This document shows, in pieces, positions 43,188-51,950 of a stretch of DNA of 64,000 bases. The stretch comes from Bellilinea sp. (GTDB taxonomy: Bacteria; Chloroflexota; Anaerolineae; Anaerolineales; Anaerolineaceae). The position numbers were made by a program, and so were the translations under genes. The stretch covers positions 124,001 to 188,000 of the forward strand of contig BPHQ01000002.1 of assembly GCA_026003615.1 (NCBI GenBank), in the 5' to 3' direction. The notes below the pieces were generated by a model. That model was not told the DNA's origin and ran no database searches. It was given only the letters and a program-made list of their open reading frames with translations. Position 1 is the first letter of the stretch. Every line of letters starts with the position of its first letter.

Positions 43188-45545
43188 ATGAATACCCTGA
43201 TTTCGCAAATCTTCAATTTGATAACCCAGCCACCGGGGAACCTGATTTATCATCTCATCCTGGTATTTTCGATTCTCGCCGGCCTTCAAACCATTGCTTT
43301 GATTCGAACCGTCGAAAATCGTGAAACAGCCAAGCGATTGATCATCGGCTTTGTGATACTACTGGCGGGGCAAATTGCGCTTTTTCTGACGAGTGCATCG
43401 GTGTGGCAAAAACTGATCCCTAATCCGGCAATTCTTTTTCCTCTTGACAGAGCCATCACGACCCTCTCTTTAATCGTCATTGCATGGATGTGGAGTTTTA
43501 CCCAATCGCCGCGTAGAGCAAATCTCATCCTGATTTCATTGTTTTTTTTAGTCACCCTCTTCTTTTTTGCAGATATATCTCTGTTGTTGAGTTCACAAAT
43601 TTCGCTGCCATTTCAATGGGTTTGGTCATTGGTAAATCTACTCATTTCTGGTCTTTCGCTGCTGTTGCTACTTAGCCGTAAAGAGAAGACGTGGGAAATG
43701 GGGGTCTCCTTTTTTTTGATCGTTTTTATTGGTGCAGTAGCCAGTTTGTTTAACTTACAAGATGGAGCAAGTAATTTTTCTCCTACCATGCGGCTGGCAT
43801 TAATCTGTGCCTTCCCCCTCCTTCCATCCGTGGCAAAAACCTTACTCCCATTGTCAATGGCCGTTTCGTCAACGCAGCAAATCGCGGCGGAAAAAATGCC
43901 ATCCCGAAGCACTCCTGTGGGAAGCCCACTGATCTTGCCATGGTTGCGTTTATCAAAGGCCGAATCCGCACAAGAAGCAACTGTTCTGCTCACCGCGGCA
44001 ATCGGTAAAACCTTTTCTTCGGATCTGACTTTTCTCATCAGGCAGGACAATCCTTACCGTCCCATTCTTCTCGATTCAGGCTATGATCTTATTCGTGATG
44101 AGGCATTGCCCCTCTTACAGGTCGAGGCAGAGGCCTGTCCGCTCATCACCAACGCATTACAAAAGGGCAAAAACCTCAAGCTAGTTGCTGAAAGTGACTC
44201 CCCCTTACAGGATTTACTCGCCCTTACCAAAGCCGTGGGGCTGGCCGTGCCGGGACACATTCTAATCTCACCCATACCCGATACGACGAATGGAAAGCGG
44301 GCAATCCTTCTTTTTACTCCTTATTCAAGGCATGAATGGACAATTGAAGAGCAAGTACTTTTGAATACCATTACGGAAGAACTTTCTGGTTTGTTTTCAC
44401 AAATAGCTCACAAAGAAAAACTTGAAGCAACCGTTCAATCCTTACAGGAACAACTGTTGATTACTCAGGAACAACGAAAAGCAAAAACCCAGGAGCGGGA
44501 AGAAATTAAACCACGTGAATCAGAAATTCCAGGCGTTTCCGCAGGTGATCCTGCTTTGGAGATTGCCGGCTTATTGGCAATTCAACGCGAAGCGCAGGAA
44601 ACCATCCATCGTTTAGAAACCGAAAATCGCTCCCTACGTGAGGCTTTGAGAGATCTCAAAGGTAAAAACAATCAGTCCTCCGAAGTCGAACATCTGGAAA
44701 AAGAGCTCCGACAGGCACTCGAAGAAGTTGCCCGCCTGCAAAATGCACTTGCTAATGCCAACATGCGTATCGTTGAATTGCAAACCTCGCCCGGACAAAG
44801 CGCAAATCTCAACATCAAAGATACCGAAGCAGTTCTATCCATTATTCAGGAATTGCGGCAACCCGTCTCTTCCGTGATCGGTTATACCGATTTACTCATT
44901 AATGAATCCATTGGAAATCTTAACAATCAACAACGAAAATTTCTCGAACGAATCCGTACTTCATCGGAACGAATGCAATCCTTGCTGGATGATTTACTGC
45001 AAACCTCCGTTTTTAACATTAGCCCCATCGAACTAGCGCCCCAGCCGCTCGATGTTGAGACCCTTTTAGATCAAGCCATCACGGACATGTCCGACTTGCT
45101 GCGGGAAAAAGAAATTAACATATTGATGGATATTCCTCCTGAATTGCCAACTTTTTACGCCGACCGTGATGCACTCCACCAGGTTCTTATTCATCTGCTA
45201 CAAAATGCCGGCAGTGCTACACCACCCGAAGGTAATATCACCCTCAAAGTAAAAATTGAGCAGGGAGAGAAAAACACCCTCTTTGTTCTGTTTCAAATAA
45301 CTGATGAAGGTGGTGGAATCCCCGCGGATGAATTATCGCGTGTATTTTCGCGGCGCATCAAACACGACACACCTTTTATTCACGGGGTTGGCGACTCGGG
45401 TGTAGGACTTTCTATCGCTAAAACGCTCATCGAAGCCCATGGTGGAAGAATCTGGGTTGAAAGCGACGGGGAAAGAACATCCACTTTCAGCATCTTGTTA
45501 CCGGTTAAAACCCCCGCTTTTACCTCAAAAACCCTGGTTGCATAA
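43188..45545 (+). CDS. Membrane histidine-kinase-like protein lacking the phospho-acceptor His
   Basis: A 785-residue protein: about seven membrane segments (1-230), a GAF-like region (about 245-405), a coiled coil (about 405-540), a HisKA-like helical hairpin (about 545-615) and a HATPase domain (about 640-780). The H box reads IIQELRQPVSS, with Gln554 where the autophosphorylated His should be. The ATP site looks usable: HLLQNAGSAT (N box), DEGGGIP (G1) and GVGLSIA (G2). So it may bind ATP without His phosphorylation. No response regulator is adjacent; a LysM gene follows with no gap. Confidence 0.88.
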   Translation: MNTLISQIFNLITQPPGNLIYHLILVFSILAGLQTIALIRTVENRETAKRLIIGFVILLAGQIALFLTSASVWQKLIPNPAILFPLDRAITTLSLIVIAWMWSFTQSPRRANLILISLFFLVTLFFFADISLLLSSQISLPFQWVWSLVNLLISGLSLLLLLSRKEKTWEMGVSFFLIVFIGAVASLFNLQDGASNFSPTMRLALICAFPLLPSVAKTLLPLSMAVSSTQQIAAEKMPSRSTPVGSPLILPWLRLSKAESAQEATVLLTAAIGKTFSSDLTFLIRQDNPYRPILLDSGYDLIRDEALPLLQVEAEACPLITNALQKGKNLKLVAESDSPLQDLLALTKAVGLAVPGHILISPIPDTTNGKRAILLFTPYSRHEWTIEEQVLLNTITEELSGLFSQIAHKEKLEATVQSLQEQLLITQEQRKAKTQEREEIKPRESEIPGVSAGDPALEIAGLLAIQREAQETIHRLETENRSLREALRDLKGKNNQSSEVEHLEKELRQALEEVARLQNALANANMRIVELQTSPGQSANLNIKDTEAVLSIIQELRQPVSSVIGYTDLLINESIGNLNNQQRKFLERIRTSSERMQSLLDDLLQTSVFNISPIELAPQPLDVETLLDQAITDMSDLLREKEINILMDIPPELPTFYADRDALHQVLIHLLQNAGSATPPEGNITLKVKIEQGEKNTLFVLFQITDEGGGIPADELSRVFSRRIKHDTPFIHGVGDSGVGLSIAKTLIEAHGGRIWVESDGERTSTFSILLPVKTPAFTSKTLVA

Positions 45546-46430
45546 ATGAATCCGATCGTGCGGGGTTTAATTTCAATTCTTATCTCGGCAGCCTTGGGGT
45601 TGATCGTGTTTGGGGCGATTATCGCCAGCCTTTCAGAAGGCCAGGTCATAAACCCACCCACACCCACACAATTCCCAACCCTACCACCACCCAATCTTAC
45701 TCCAATCAGTCAAATCCAATCTGCCACTGTAATCCTTGCTTCACATACCCCTCTTCCAGCCACTCAAACCACCTGTCCACCACCTCCGGGTTGGCAAGCC
45801 TACACTGTCCACGCCGGCGATTCCCTGGAAGAATTAGCCCAACAATATGGCATCGGTTTATCTGATTTACTCGTCGCTAACTGCCTGTCATCTGCCATCA
45901 GCATTCCAGGAACTCAAATCTTCTTACCCCCAACAAACACCTCTACCGTCTCACCTCTTCCTACACTATCGTTGACCATTACCTCCACACCAACGAAGTG
46001 CGTTCCTCCTCGCGGATGGGTTCGATACACCGTCAAGGCAGGAGATACACTGACCCGTCTGAGCGGTCTCTACCGGGTCTCGGTCTGGGAATTGAAACAA
46101 GCTAATTGTTTATGGAGTGACTTCATCCGTACAGGCCAGCGCTTATATGTACCTAATGTTGCTACCAGCACCTTTACCGATGTGCCAGAGAGACCACTAC
46201 CAACTCAAACGGCGTTGCCTTCAGCAACCAATACAATCCTCCCATCCATAACCAGTACCCCCACTTCCACACCTTCTGCAACTCCCATTCCACCAACAGC
46301 ATCTCCCACCTTAGCCCCCAGTGGAACTTTTACTTTTACTCCAACGTCTATACCAACGGCAACGGATACTCCTGTGCCTTTGACGCCGACCGCTGAACCC
46401 ACCCTGACGGAAACCACCGTCACACCTTGA
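45546..46430 (+). CDS. Membrane-anchored double-LysM protein
   Basis: A 294-residue protein: one N-terminal membrane segment (about 8-30), a Pro/Thr stalk, LysM 1 (about 85-130, YTVHAGDSLEELAQQY), a linker, LysM 2 (about 160-208, YTVKAGDTLTRLSGLY) and a long Thr/Pro/Ser tail of about 80 residues. Both LysM modules carry Cys residues that may form disulfides. Same architecture as the protein at 36863-37600. ATG follows directly on the kinase-like stop. Confidence 0.85.
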   Translation: MNPIVRGLISILISAALGLIVFGAIIASLSEGQVINPPTPTQFPTLPPPNLTPISQIQSATVILASHTPLPATQTTCPPPPGWQAYTVHAGDSLEELAQQYGIGLSDLLVANCLSSAISIPGTQIFLPPTNTSTVSPLPTLSLTITSTPTKCVPPRGWVRYTVKAGDTLTRLSGLYRVSVWELKQANCLWSDFIRTGQRLYVPNVATSTFTDVPERPLPTQTALPSATNTILPSITSTPTSTPSATPIPPTASPTLAPSGTFTFTPTSIPTATDTPVPLTPTAEPTLTETTVTP

Positions 46431-46440
46431 GGAACTTTGT

Positions 46441-47466
46441 ATGCGTAAAACCTTCTGGATAATGGTTTTGATTTTTCTGATTTCGACAGCTTGCAACCTG
46501 CCGATATCCAACTTTAACGGGGAGCCAAGTCCTCGAGCCGTCGCTCAGCGAATCGTCACACTTGACCCCAACGCTCCGCCAACCCCCACCCCTTTTATGC
46601 CGGTTGCACCCACCCCGACCCCTGAAACGGAACAATCCACACCACCAGGCCTTACCCCCGCTCCCGAACAACAAGATACGCCTTCTCCCCTTGTTCAGCC
46701 AGAAGACACGATCAGCATTCTCGTTCTCGGTTCGGACTGGCGCCCCAATTCCGGTTTTCGTACCGATGTTATCCTGCTTACTATCATAAACACCCGCTCC
46801 GGTGCCATCAGCCTGGTTTCCTTTCCACGTGATTTATATGTAGAGATTCCAGGAGTTGGACCACAGAGAATCAACACATCCCAACAATTTGGTGGATTTC
46901 CCCTTACGCAGGCAACTTTCCAAAATAATTTTGGAATAAAGCCTGAGTATTATGTCATGACCAACTTTCAAGGATTCGTCAACATTATAGATCGGCTGGG
47001 CGGGATAGAAGTTGAAACAGCCATGAATCTTACCGACACCTGCAAATTACCTCAGGCAGTCAATGGATATTGTTCGGTAGGTCCCGGTCGGGTGTATATG
47101 AACGGCGAAACCGCCTTGTGGTATGTCCGCTCGCGATATAGTAGCAGCGATTTTGATAGAACGCGACGTGCTCAGGAAATAATCCTGGCAGTATTTAAGA
47201 AACTGATGAGCCTGGATGCCATCTCCAAAGCTCCGCAGTTGTATCAGGAATTTCGCAGCAATGTCGAAACCGACATCCCGCTGGATTTAGCAATCAAATT
47301 GACCAGTTTTGCACCGGGATTGATTTCCAATCCCGAACGGATTAATCGTTTTACAATTGGTCCTTCGGATGTGTGGCATTATACGACCGATACCGGTGCT
47401 CAGGTTTTAATACCTGTACAGGAACGCGTTCAAGCCATATTACAGGAAGCTTATCAGGTTAAATAA
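46441..47466 (+). CDS. LytR-CpsA-Psr (LCP) family lipoprotein
   Basis: A 341-residue LCP protein. Signal peptide with lipobox STAC (Cys at about 18), a Pro/Thr linker (about 45-85), then the LCP domain with ILVLGSDWRPNSGFRTDVILL, SFPRDLYVEIPG, RINTSQQFGG and RSRYSSSDFDRTRRAQ. LCP enzymes transfer polyisoprenyl-linked glycopolymers to peptidoglycan; the Arg and Asp residues of the core are present. GAGG overlaps the previous stop. Fits with ubiA-like, manC and epimerase genes in envelope glycan supply. Confidence 0.92.
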   Translation: MRKTFWIMVLIFLISTACNLPISNFNGEPSPRAVAQRIVTLDPNAPPTPTPFMPVAPTPTPETEQSTPPGLTPAPEQQDTPSPLVQPEDTISILVLGSDWRPNSGFRTDVILLTIINTRSGAISLVSFPRDLYVEIPGVGPQRINTSQQFGGFPLTQATFQNNFGIKPEYYVMTNFQGFVNIIDRLGGIEVETAMNLTDTCKLPQAVNGYCSVGPGRVYMNGETALWYVRSRYSSSDFDRTRRAQEIILAVFKKLMSLDAISKAPQLYQEFRSNVETDIPLDLAIKLTSFAPGLISNPERINRFTIGPSDVWHYTTDTGAQVLIPVQERVQAILQEAYQVK

Positions 47467-47487
47467 ACCTCGCCTTCGGGAAATGAA

Positions 47488-47516
47488 TTGACTTTCCCTG
47501 ATTTCTGTTGTATATT
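47488..47516 (+). promoter_or_regulatory. Sigma-70-type promoter for recombinase-like gene
   Basis: TTGACT (47488-47493), a 17-bp spacer, TATATT (47511-47516). The leader is about 38 nt with GAAGGG near the start codon. Confidence 0.65.
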
Positions 47517-47560
47517 CATTTCATGTAAGGCTATACGAAAACGAGAAGGGATTACCGACT

Positions 47561-48472
47561 ATGGCTTCCGAATTGTCACCTTCAGTTCACATTACCTCGC
47601 AGACTCCCTTATTGCCCGCCATCCGCTCTTGGGAAATTTATCTACTTGATCAAGGCAAATCTCCCTATACGGTCAGAGCCTTTCAGAACGATTTACAACT
47701 GCTGGCAAGTTATTTGCCACCAGATCGTGCAATTGGCTCCATCAGCACCCGGGATATCAACAACTTTCTCAACTGGCTACAACAAGGACGAGGTGTCCCG
47801 TGCAGCCCCAAAAGTCTTTCCAGACGAATAACTTCCATCAAGTCCTTCTTCCGGTGGTTGCACCAATCTGGCCGTATTCTGGTTGATCCGGCTGAAAAAG
47901 TAGTGCAGCAATCCGTTATCAGTCCCTTGCCAACGGTATTGACCAACGAGGAGTTCGATAAAGTTTTAGAAGCCGCTAATACCTACCGCTCCGCAAAAAA
48001 GCCGGATGCCCGTCCCTACACTCTGTTGCTTCTCTTATTATCTACCGGCATCAAGAAAGGTGAATGTTTGGCAATTCAGAACAATCACATAGATTTGGAA
48101 ACACCGGCAGGTCCTGTTTTATTCGTCCGCTACGCAAGCCCGCGTAACCGCTATAAAGAACGGAAAATACCCTTACCCGACGAATGGGTTATCAGCTACA
48201 AGGAGTATCTTGCTCAATATCAGCCGAAGGATGTCATCTTTCCCTGGTCACCGAGACGGCTGGAATACCTGTTGGAAGACATTGGAGAAAAAGCAGGATT
48301 GGAAAAGCATCTTTCCTTTGACATGTGCCGCTGGACCTGTGCGTTACGGGACTGGAACGCCGATATGAACCGCGAACACCTTCGCCAGAAATTAGGGATT
48401 TCCAAAATCCAATGGCGTGAAATCAGTCTTAAATTGAACCAGCTCAGCCAAATGGGAGTGAAAGAAAATTAA
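47561..48472 (+). CDS. Tyrosine-recombinase-fold protein with degenerate active site
   Basis: A 303-residue protein with an N-terminal SAM-like core-binding domain (about 18-115, SPYTVRAFQNDLQLL and SLSRRITSIKSFFRWLH) and a C-terminal integrase fold (about 130-295). Catalytic positions are altered: box I TGLRxxE reads TGIKKGE (Lys165), the HxLR motif reads FDMCR, the LGH motif reads LGIS, and no Tyr lies where the nucleophile should be. Only the beta-hairpin Lys (RYKERKIPL) fits. Probably a DNA-binding protein derived from XerC/D. Single gene with its own promoter and no att-like repeats seen. Confidence 0.82.
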   Translation: MASELSPSVHITSQTPLLPAIRSWEIYLLDQGKSPYTVRAFQNDLQLLASYLPPDRAIGSISTRDINNFLNWLQQGRGVPCSPKSLSRRITSIKSFFRWLHQSGRILVDPAEKVVQQSVISPLPTVLTNEEFDKVLEAANTYRSAKKPDARPYTLLLLLLSTGIKKGECLAIQNNHIDLETPAGPVLFVRYASPRNRYKERKIPLPDEWVISYKEYLAQYQPKDVIFPWSPRRLEYLLEDIGEKAGLEKHLSFDMCRWTCALRDWNADMNREHLRQKLGISKIQWREISLKLNQLSQMGVKEN

Positions 48473-49893
48473 ATCCGTCCCAGCTTCAGGTGCAATACTG
48501 CCTGGCTGTGTGGTGTGAGACGTACCGGATCGGCAATTTGTAAACCGGGCAGCCATATCACCTCTTCACCGCACAAAACCAATGGGTACTGTGAGCGCAG
48601 GGAGCGCGGGATTTTCTTTTCAGCAAAGAAATCCGCAATCTTTACGCTCCCCTTGTTCATCCCCAAAGGACGGAAGCGGTCACCCCTCCGCCAACCCCGC
48701 ACGCTCAACGGAAATTGGATTTTTTGTGCATCCAGCCAGGCTTCCAATGGGTCATCTTTCCATGTTGGTGGAATTTCTTCAATCCTGATTAATTCTGCCT
48801 GAAGAAACCAGTCTTTTCCCAATCTGATTTCCCCAATGCCAGCAAGCGTAAATTCTTCATTCAAGGGAATGGATGGAAATCGTGGATCAACCATTGCAGT
48901 CCACTCGTATTTCAGGTAAATCCAATCCTGAGAAAACAGCAATTCAAGCTCATCTCCAAGTTGTATAGTTCCTGTGCGACGGCCTGATCGAATTTCCCCA
49001 GCTGCCCTATTCAAACTTTGCCAGTCAACTTCTTCGCTGGCAGGTTTCAATTCCCGAATTGCCTCTCTCAAAACCAGATTAAGCATTTCTTTCGACAAAT
49101 CTTTTAGTCGGCTTGCAGAAAAGATCAACCATTCGCCCGCCCGGCGATCCATACAAACCTCTTGAAGGGACCTTTTGACCATCGGTTTGAGGAGCAGCAG
49201 ATGATCTTTTACCACCTGGCTCATCGTCCAAATCCTGTTTTTGATTTGTGGATTATAGTGCTGCAAGTGAGGGATTAGATCATGGCGAATTCGATTACGT
49301 GTGAATTCAAGACTTCGATTAGTCTCATCTACAAGGGGTTGAATACTGTTTTGCCGACAATATTGTTCAATATCATTCCGCCAAAAACCTAACAAGGGAC
49401 GAATTAGAGGTATGGTTGGGGAAAATTCATCAAGAGTAGTACAGTAATCCATCCCCCTCAGCCCATCTAATCCACTCCCGCGAACCAGGTGCATCAGAAC
49501 AGTCTCAACCTGATCATCGGCTGTATGCCCAACCGCAACCGCTTGTGCATTGACCTCGTTGGCTGTTTTGAATAAAAATTGATAGCGAGCCTGACGGGCA
49601 GCAGCCTCCAGGGAACAGCGACCCTGTTCAGCCAGACGGTGCACATCTTCCCGCCCTGTAATAAACCCTTCTGCCCCCCAAGCCCTCGCCAATTGCTGAA
49701 CAAAAAGGGCTTCATCCTTAGATTCAGGACGCAACTGATGATCAAAGTAAACCACCCAGGTAGGAACCTTCGAACGAAGCAAAAGGTGAAGCAAGGTAAG
49801 GCTATCTGCCCCGCCCGAAACTCCGGCAACAACTGGTTTGCTTAAAGAGACTCTGCAATTAGTTAGTAAAGTATTCTTAAATTCTTCAAGCAC
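48469..49893 (-). CDS. tilS: tRNA(Ile)-lysidine synthase TilS
   Basis: A 474-residue TilS, which converts C34 of tRNA-Ile(CAU) to lysidine using ATP and lysine. The PP-loop VSGGADSLTLLHLL, HTADDQVETVLMHLVRGSG and RPLLGF blocks are present, with a C-terminal TilS domain (LSVRGWRRGDRFRPLGM). The open frame extends to a TTG at 49914, but a TATAAT box at 49900-49905 lies inside that extension. The GTG at 49893 coincides with the expected transcription start, so the mRNA is probably leaderless. Confidence 0.93.
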   Translation of the reverse strand: MLEEFKNTLLTNCRVSLSKPVVAGVSGGADSLTLLHLLLRSKVPTWVVYFDHQLRPESKDEALFVQQLARAWGAEGFITGREDVHRLAEQGRCSLEAAARQARYQFLFKTANEVNAQAVAVGHTADDQVETVLMHLVRGSGLDGLRGMDYCTTLDEFSPTIPLIRPLLGFWRNDIEQYCRQNSIQPLVDETNRSLEFTRNRIRHDLIPHLQHYNPQIKNRIWTMSQVVKDHLLLLKPMVKRSLQEVCMDRRAGEWLIFSASRLKDLSKEMLNLVLREAIRELKPASEEVDWQSLNRAAGEIRSGRRTGTIQLGDELELLFSQDWIYLKYEWTAMVDPRFPSIPLNEEFTLAGIGEIRLGKDWFLQAELIRIEEIPPTWKDDPLEAWLDAQKIQFPLSVRGWRRGDRFRPLGMNKGSVKIADFFAEKKIPRSLRSQYPLVLCGEEVIWLPGLQIADPVRLTPHSQAVLHLKLGRI

Positions 49894-49899
49894 GTTCCC

Positions 49900-49908
49900 A
49901 TTATAGCA
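49900..49908 (-). promoter_or_regulatory. Extended -10 promoter, leaderless tilS
   Basis: TGC-TATAAT on the minus strand, then six bases (GGGAAC), then the GTG start codon at 49893. Confidence 0.65.
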
Positions 49909-50031
49909 TGTCAAAATATGCCTCGAATCCTCTAAAACCGAAAAAGCAACTGAATTAAAACAATAAATCGTCTTGTATGAGATTTAAGATTGTGCTAGAC
50001 TGTTTTAAGTATTATCTTCGGTGAGGCAGGG

Positions 50032-51183
50032 ATGACAGAAAAAATTTTGATCGTAGATGACGACCTGGAAACATTGCGCCTTGTTGGATTGATGCTTCAG
50101 CGGCAGGGATATCAGGTCATTTCTGCAAAAAATGGAAAAGAAGGTATGGTCCTGGCGGTTAAGGAGCATCCTGATCTGATCGTACTGGATATTATGATGC
50201 CAGATGTGGACGGCTATCAGGTAGCCAGAGATATTCGCGCCAACCCTGAAACAGCCGATATCCCCATCTTGATGTTCACTGCAAAATCTCAAGTAGATGA
50301 CAAGGTTACCGGTTACGAAGCCGGTGCGGATGATTACTTGACCAAGCCCGTTCACCCTGCCGAATTAATCGCTCACATCAAGGCTTTGCTCAGCCGAACA
50401 CGCGCAAGAGTTGGTAAGCAGGTTCAAAAAAGTGCAACTGTGATCGGACTTCTGGCAGCAAAAGGAGGGATGGGGACTTCAACACTCACCCTCAACCTGG
50501 CGCTGGCCTATTTTCAGCGTACTCGCAAAGAAATCATCGCTGCCGAGATTCGTGCTGGCCAGGGTACCTGGGCAGGAGAATTAAACTTCCCCAACGCGGA
50601 AGGATTAAACAACTTGTTGAACATGCGTAGCGGTGAGGTTACCCGTGCAGCAGTCGAAAAAGAATTGGTCAGGACAACCTTTGGCATCCGCCTGCTCCTG
50701 GCAAACCATCGAATCAAGGACTTTGTACTCCTTCAAAATGCCGTCCATCAATTGGAGGCAATTCTCCATCACCTTTCCACCCTCGGTGATGTGGTATTCG
50801 TGGATATTGGCAATCCCTTTTTACCCGGTTTTGAAAAAGTGATCACCTCCTGCGATGAGATGATTTTAATTGCTGAACCTCAGCCTTTTTCGCTGAAGCG
50901 CACCAATCAATTGATGGATGAGCTTGCCGAGTACGGATTTGGAAAATCAAAAATTCTTAATGTAGTGATTGTCAATCGCGTTCGAGCCGACTTACAACTC
51001 TCCGCACTTCAAATTCAGGAAATGTTGGGTAAGCCAATCACTCTGGTCATTCCGCCTGCACCCGAACAGTCCTACCACGCCGCTCTGCGTAATGTTCCCT
51101 TGATTCAGTTACAGCCCGATGGCATCCTGAGTCAACAGATCAACCGTCTGGCAGCCCTATATGCAGATCGCTTGAATAAATGA
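50032..51183 (+). CDS. Response regulator receiver fused to CpaE/TadZ-like ATPase
   Basis: A 383-residue protein: a receiver domain (1-120) with intact acidic pocket DDD at 9-11, phospho-acceptor Asp53 (VLDIMMP) and Lys in LTKP, then a MinD/CpaE-type domain (about 140-380). Its P-loop is KGGMGTST, with no Lys before Ser/Thr. Unlike the homologue at 3247-4557 the receiver should be phosphorylatable. No cognate kinase or pilus genes are adjacent. GGTGAGG precedes the ATG; the sirtuin gene overlaps its stop. Confidence 0.88.
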   Translation: MTEKILIVDDDLETLRLVGLMLQRQGYQVISAKNGKEGMVLAVKEHPDLIVLDIMMPDVDGYQVARDIRANPETADIPILMFTAKSQVDDKVTGYEAGADDYLTKPVHPAELIAHIKALLSRTRARVGKQVQKSATVIGLLAAKGGMGTSTLTLNLALAYFQRTRKEIIAAEIRAGQGTWAGELNFPNAEGLNNLLNMRSGEVTRAAVEKELVRTTFGIRLLLANHRIKDFVLLQNAVHQLEAILHHLSTLGDVVFVDIGNPFLPGFEKVITSCDEMILIAEPQPFSLKRTNQLMDELAEYGFGKSKILNVVIVNRVRADLQLSALQIQEMLGKPITLVIPPAPEQSYHAALRNVPLIQLQPDGILSQQINRLAALYADRLNK

Positions 51184-51944
51184 CAACTCTTTCAATGGCA
51201 GAAGCCGCCCAGCAGGCGGCTGAACTCATCTCCAAATCAAAGTGGATGGTTGTATTGACCGGAGCGGGAATTTCAACCCCATCGGGTATCCCAGATTTTC
51301 GCTCGCCAAACACCGGTTTATGGTCGCGCAGCGACCCCATGGAGGTTGCTTCCCTCTCCGCTTTCCAATTCCACCCCGAAAAATTCTACAACTGGCTGCG
51401 CCCTCTGGCACGGGAAATGATCAAAGCCCTTCCAAATGCGGCTCATTTCGCACTGGCAAAATTAGAAGAAAAAGGTGTTTTGAAGGCGGTCATCACCCAA
51501 AATATTGATGGACTTCACCAAAAAGCCGGTTCGAAAGAGGTCTACGAAGTCCATGGCTCCATGCAGAGATTAAATTGTCTGTCATGCCGTAAAAATTATC
51601 CACTCCAGGACTTTCTCGGACTATTCAATTCACCGCAGGACATACCACGCTGTCCCAACTGCTGTGCAATTCTAAAGCCCGATATCGTTCTATTCGAGGA
51701 GCTACTACCTGCAGATGTTTGGAATCAGGCTGAACAAACCTCCACAAAAGCCGATTTGTTTGTGGTGATTGGCAGTGCCTTGGAAGTCACACCCGCTGCG
51801 CATCTGCCCTTGTATGCACTGGAGAATGGTGCGCGTCTCATCATCAACACCTTCTCATCCACATATCTCAATTCTCGGGCAGATCTATTACTGCCCTTTG
51901 ATGTTGCCCAAATCTGGCCGGAAATTGTTGCCCGGTTAGATTGA
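51180..51944 (+). CDS. cobB: Sirtuin, NAD-dependent protein deacylase
   Basis: A 254-residue class III deacylase. NAD-binding LTGAGISTPSGIPDFRS, TQNIDGLH, catalytic His in VHGSM, a four-Cys zinc site (CLSC and CPNC) and KPDIVLFEE are present. It removes acyl groups from lysines, releasing nicotinamide and O-acyl-ADP-ribose. Overlaps the receiver-CpaE gene (ATGA) and converges on mutL with 6 bp between. The symbol is by family; substrate preference is not predictable. Confidence 0.92.
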   Translation: MTTLSMAEAAQQAAELISKSKWMVVLTGAGISTPSGIPDFRSPNTGLWSRSDPMEVASLSAFQFHPEKFYNWLRPLAREMIKALPNAAHFALAKLEEKGVLKAVITQNIDGLHQKAGSKEVYEVHGSMQRLNCLSCRKNYPLQDFLGLFNSPQDIPRCPNCCAILKPDIVLFEELLPADVWNQAEQTSTKADLFVVIGSALEVTPAAHLPLYALENGARLIINTFSSTYLNSRADLLLPFDVAQIWPEIVARLD

Positions 51945-51950
51945 GAGAAC

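Noticed and set aside
47561-48472. Integrase marking a prophage or integrative element
   Set aside because: No phage, plasmid or transfer genes, no direct repeats and no tRNA junction are nearby, and the active site is degenerate.
49905-49917. TTGACA near TATAAT upstream of tilS as a -35/-10 pair
   Set aside because: Only three bases separate them; the usable element is the extended -10 TGC-TATAAT.
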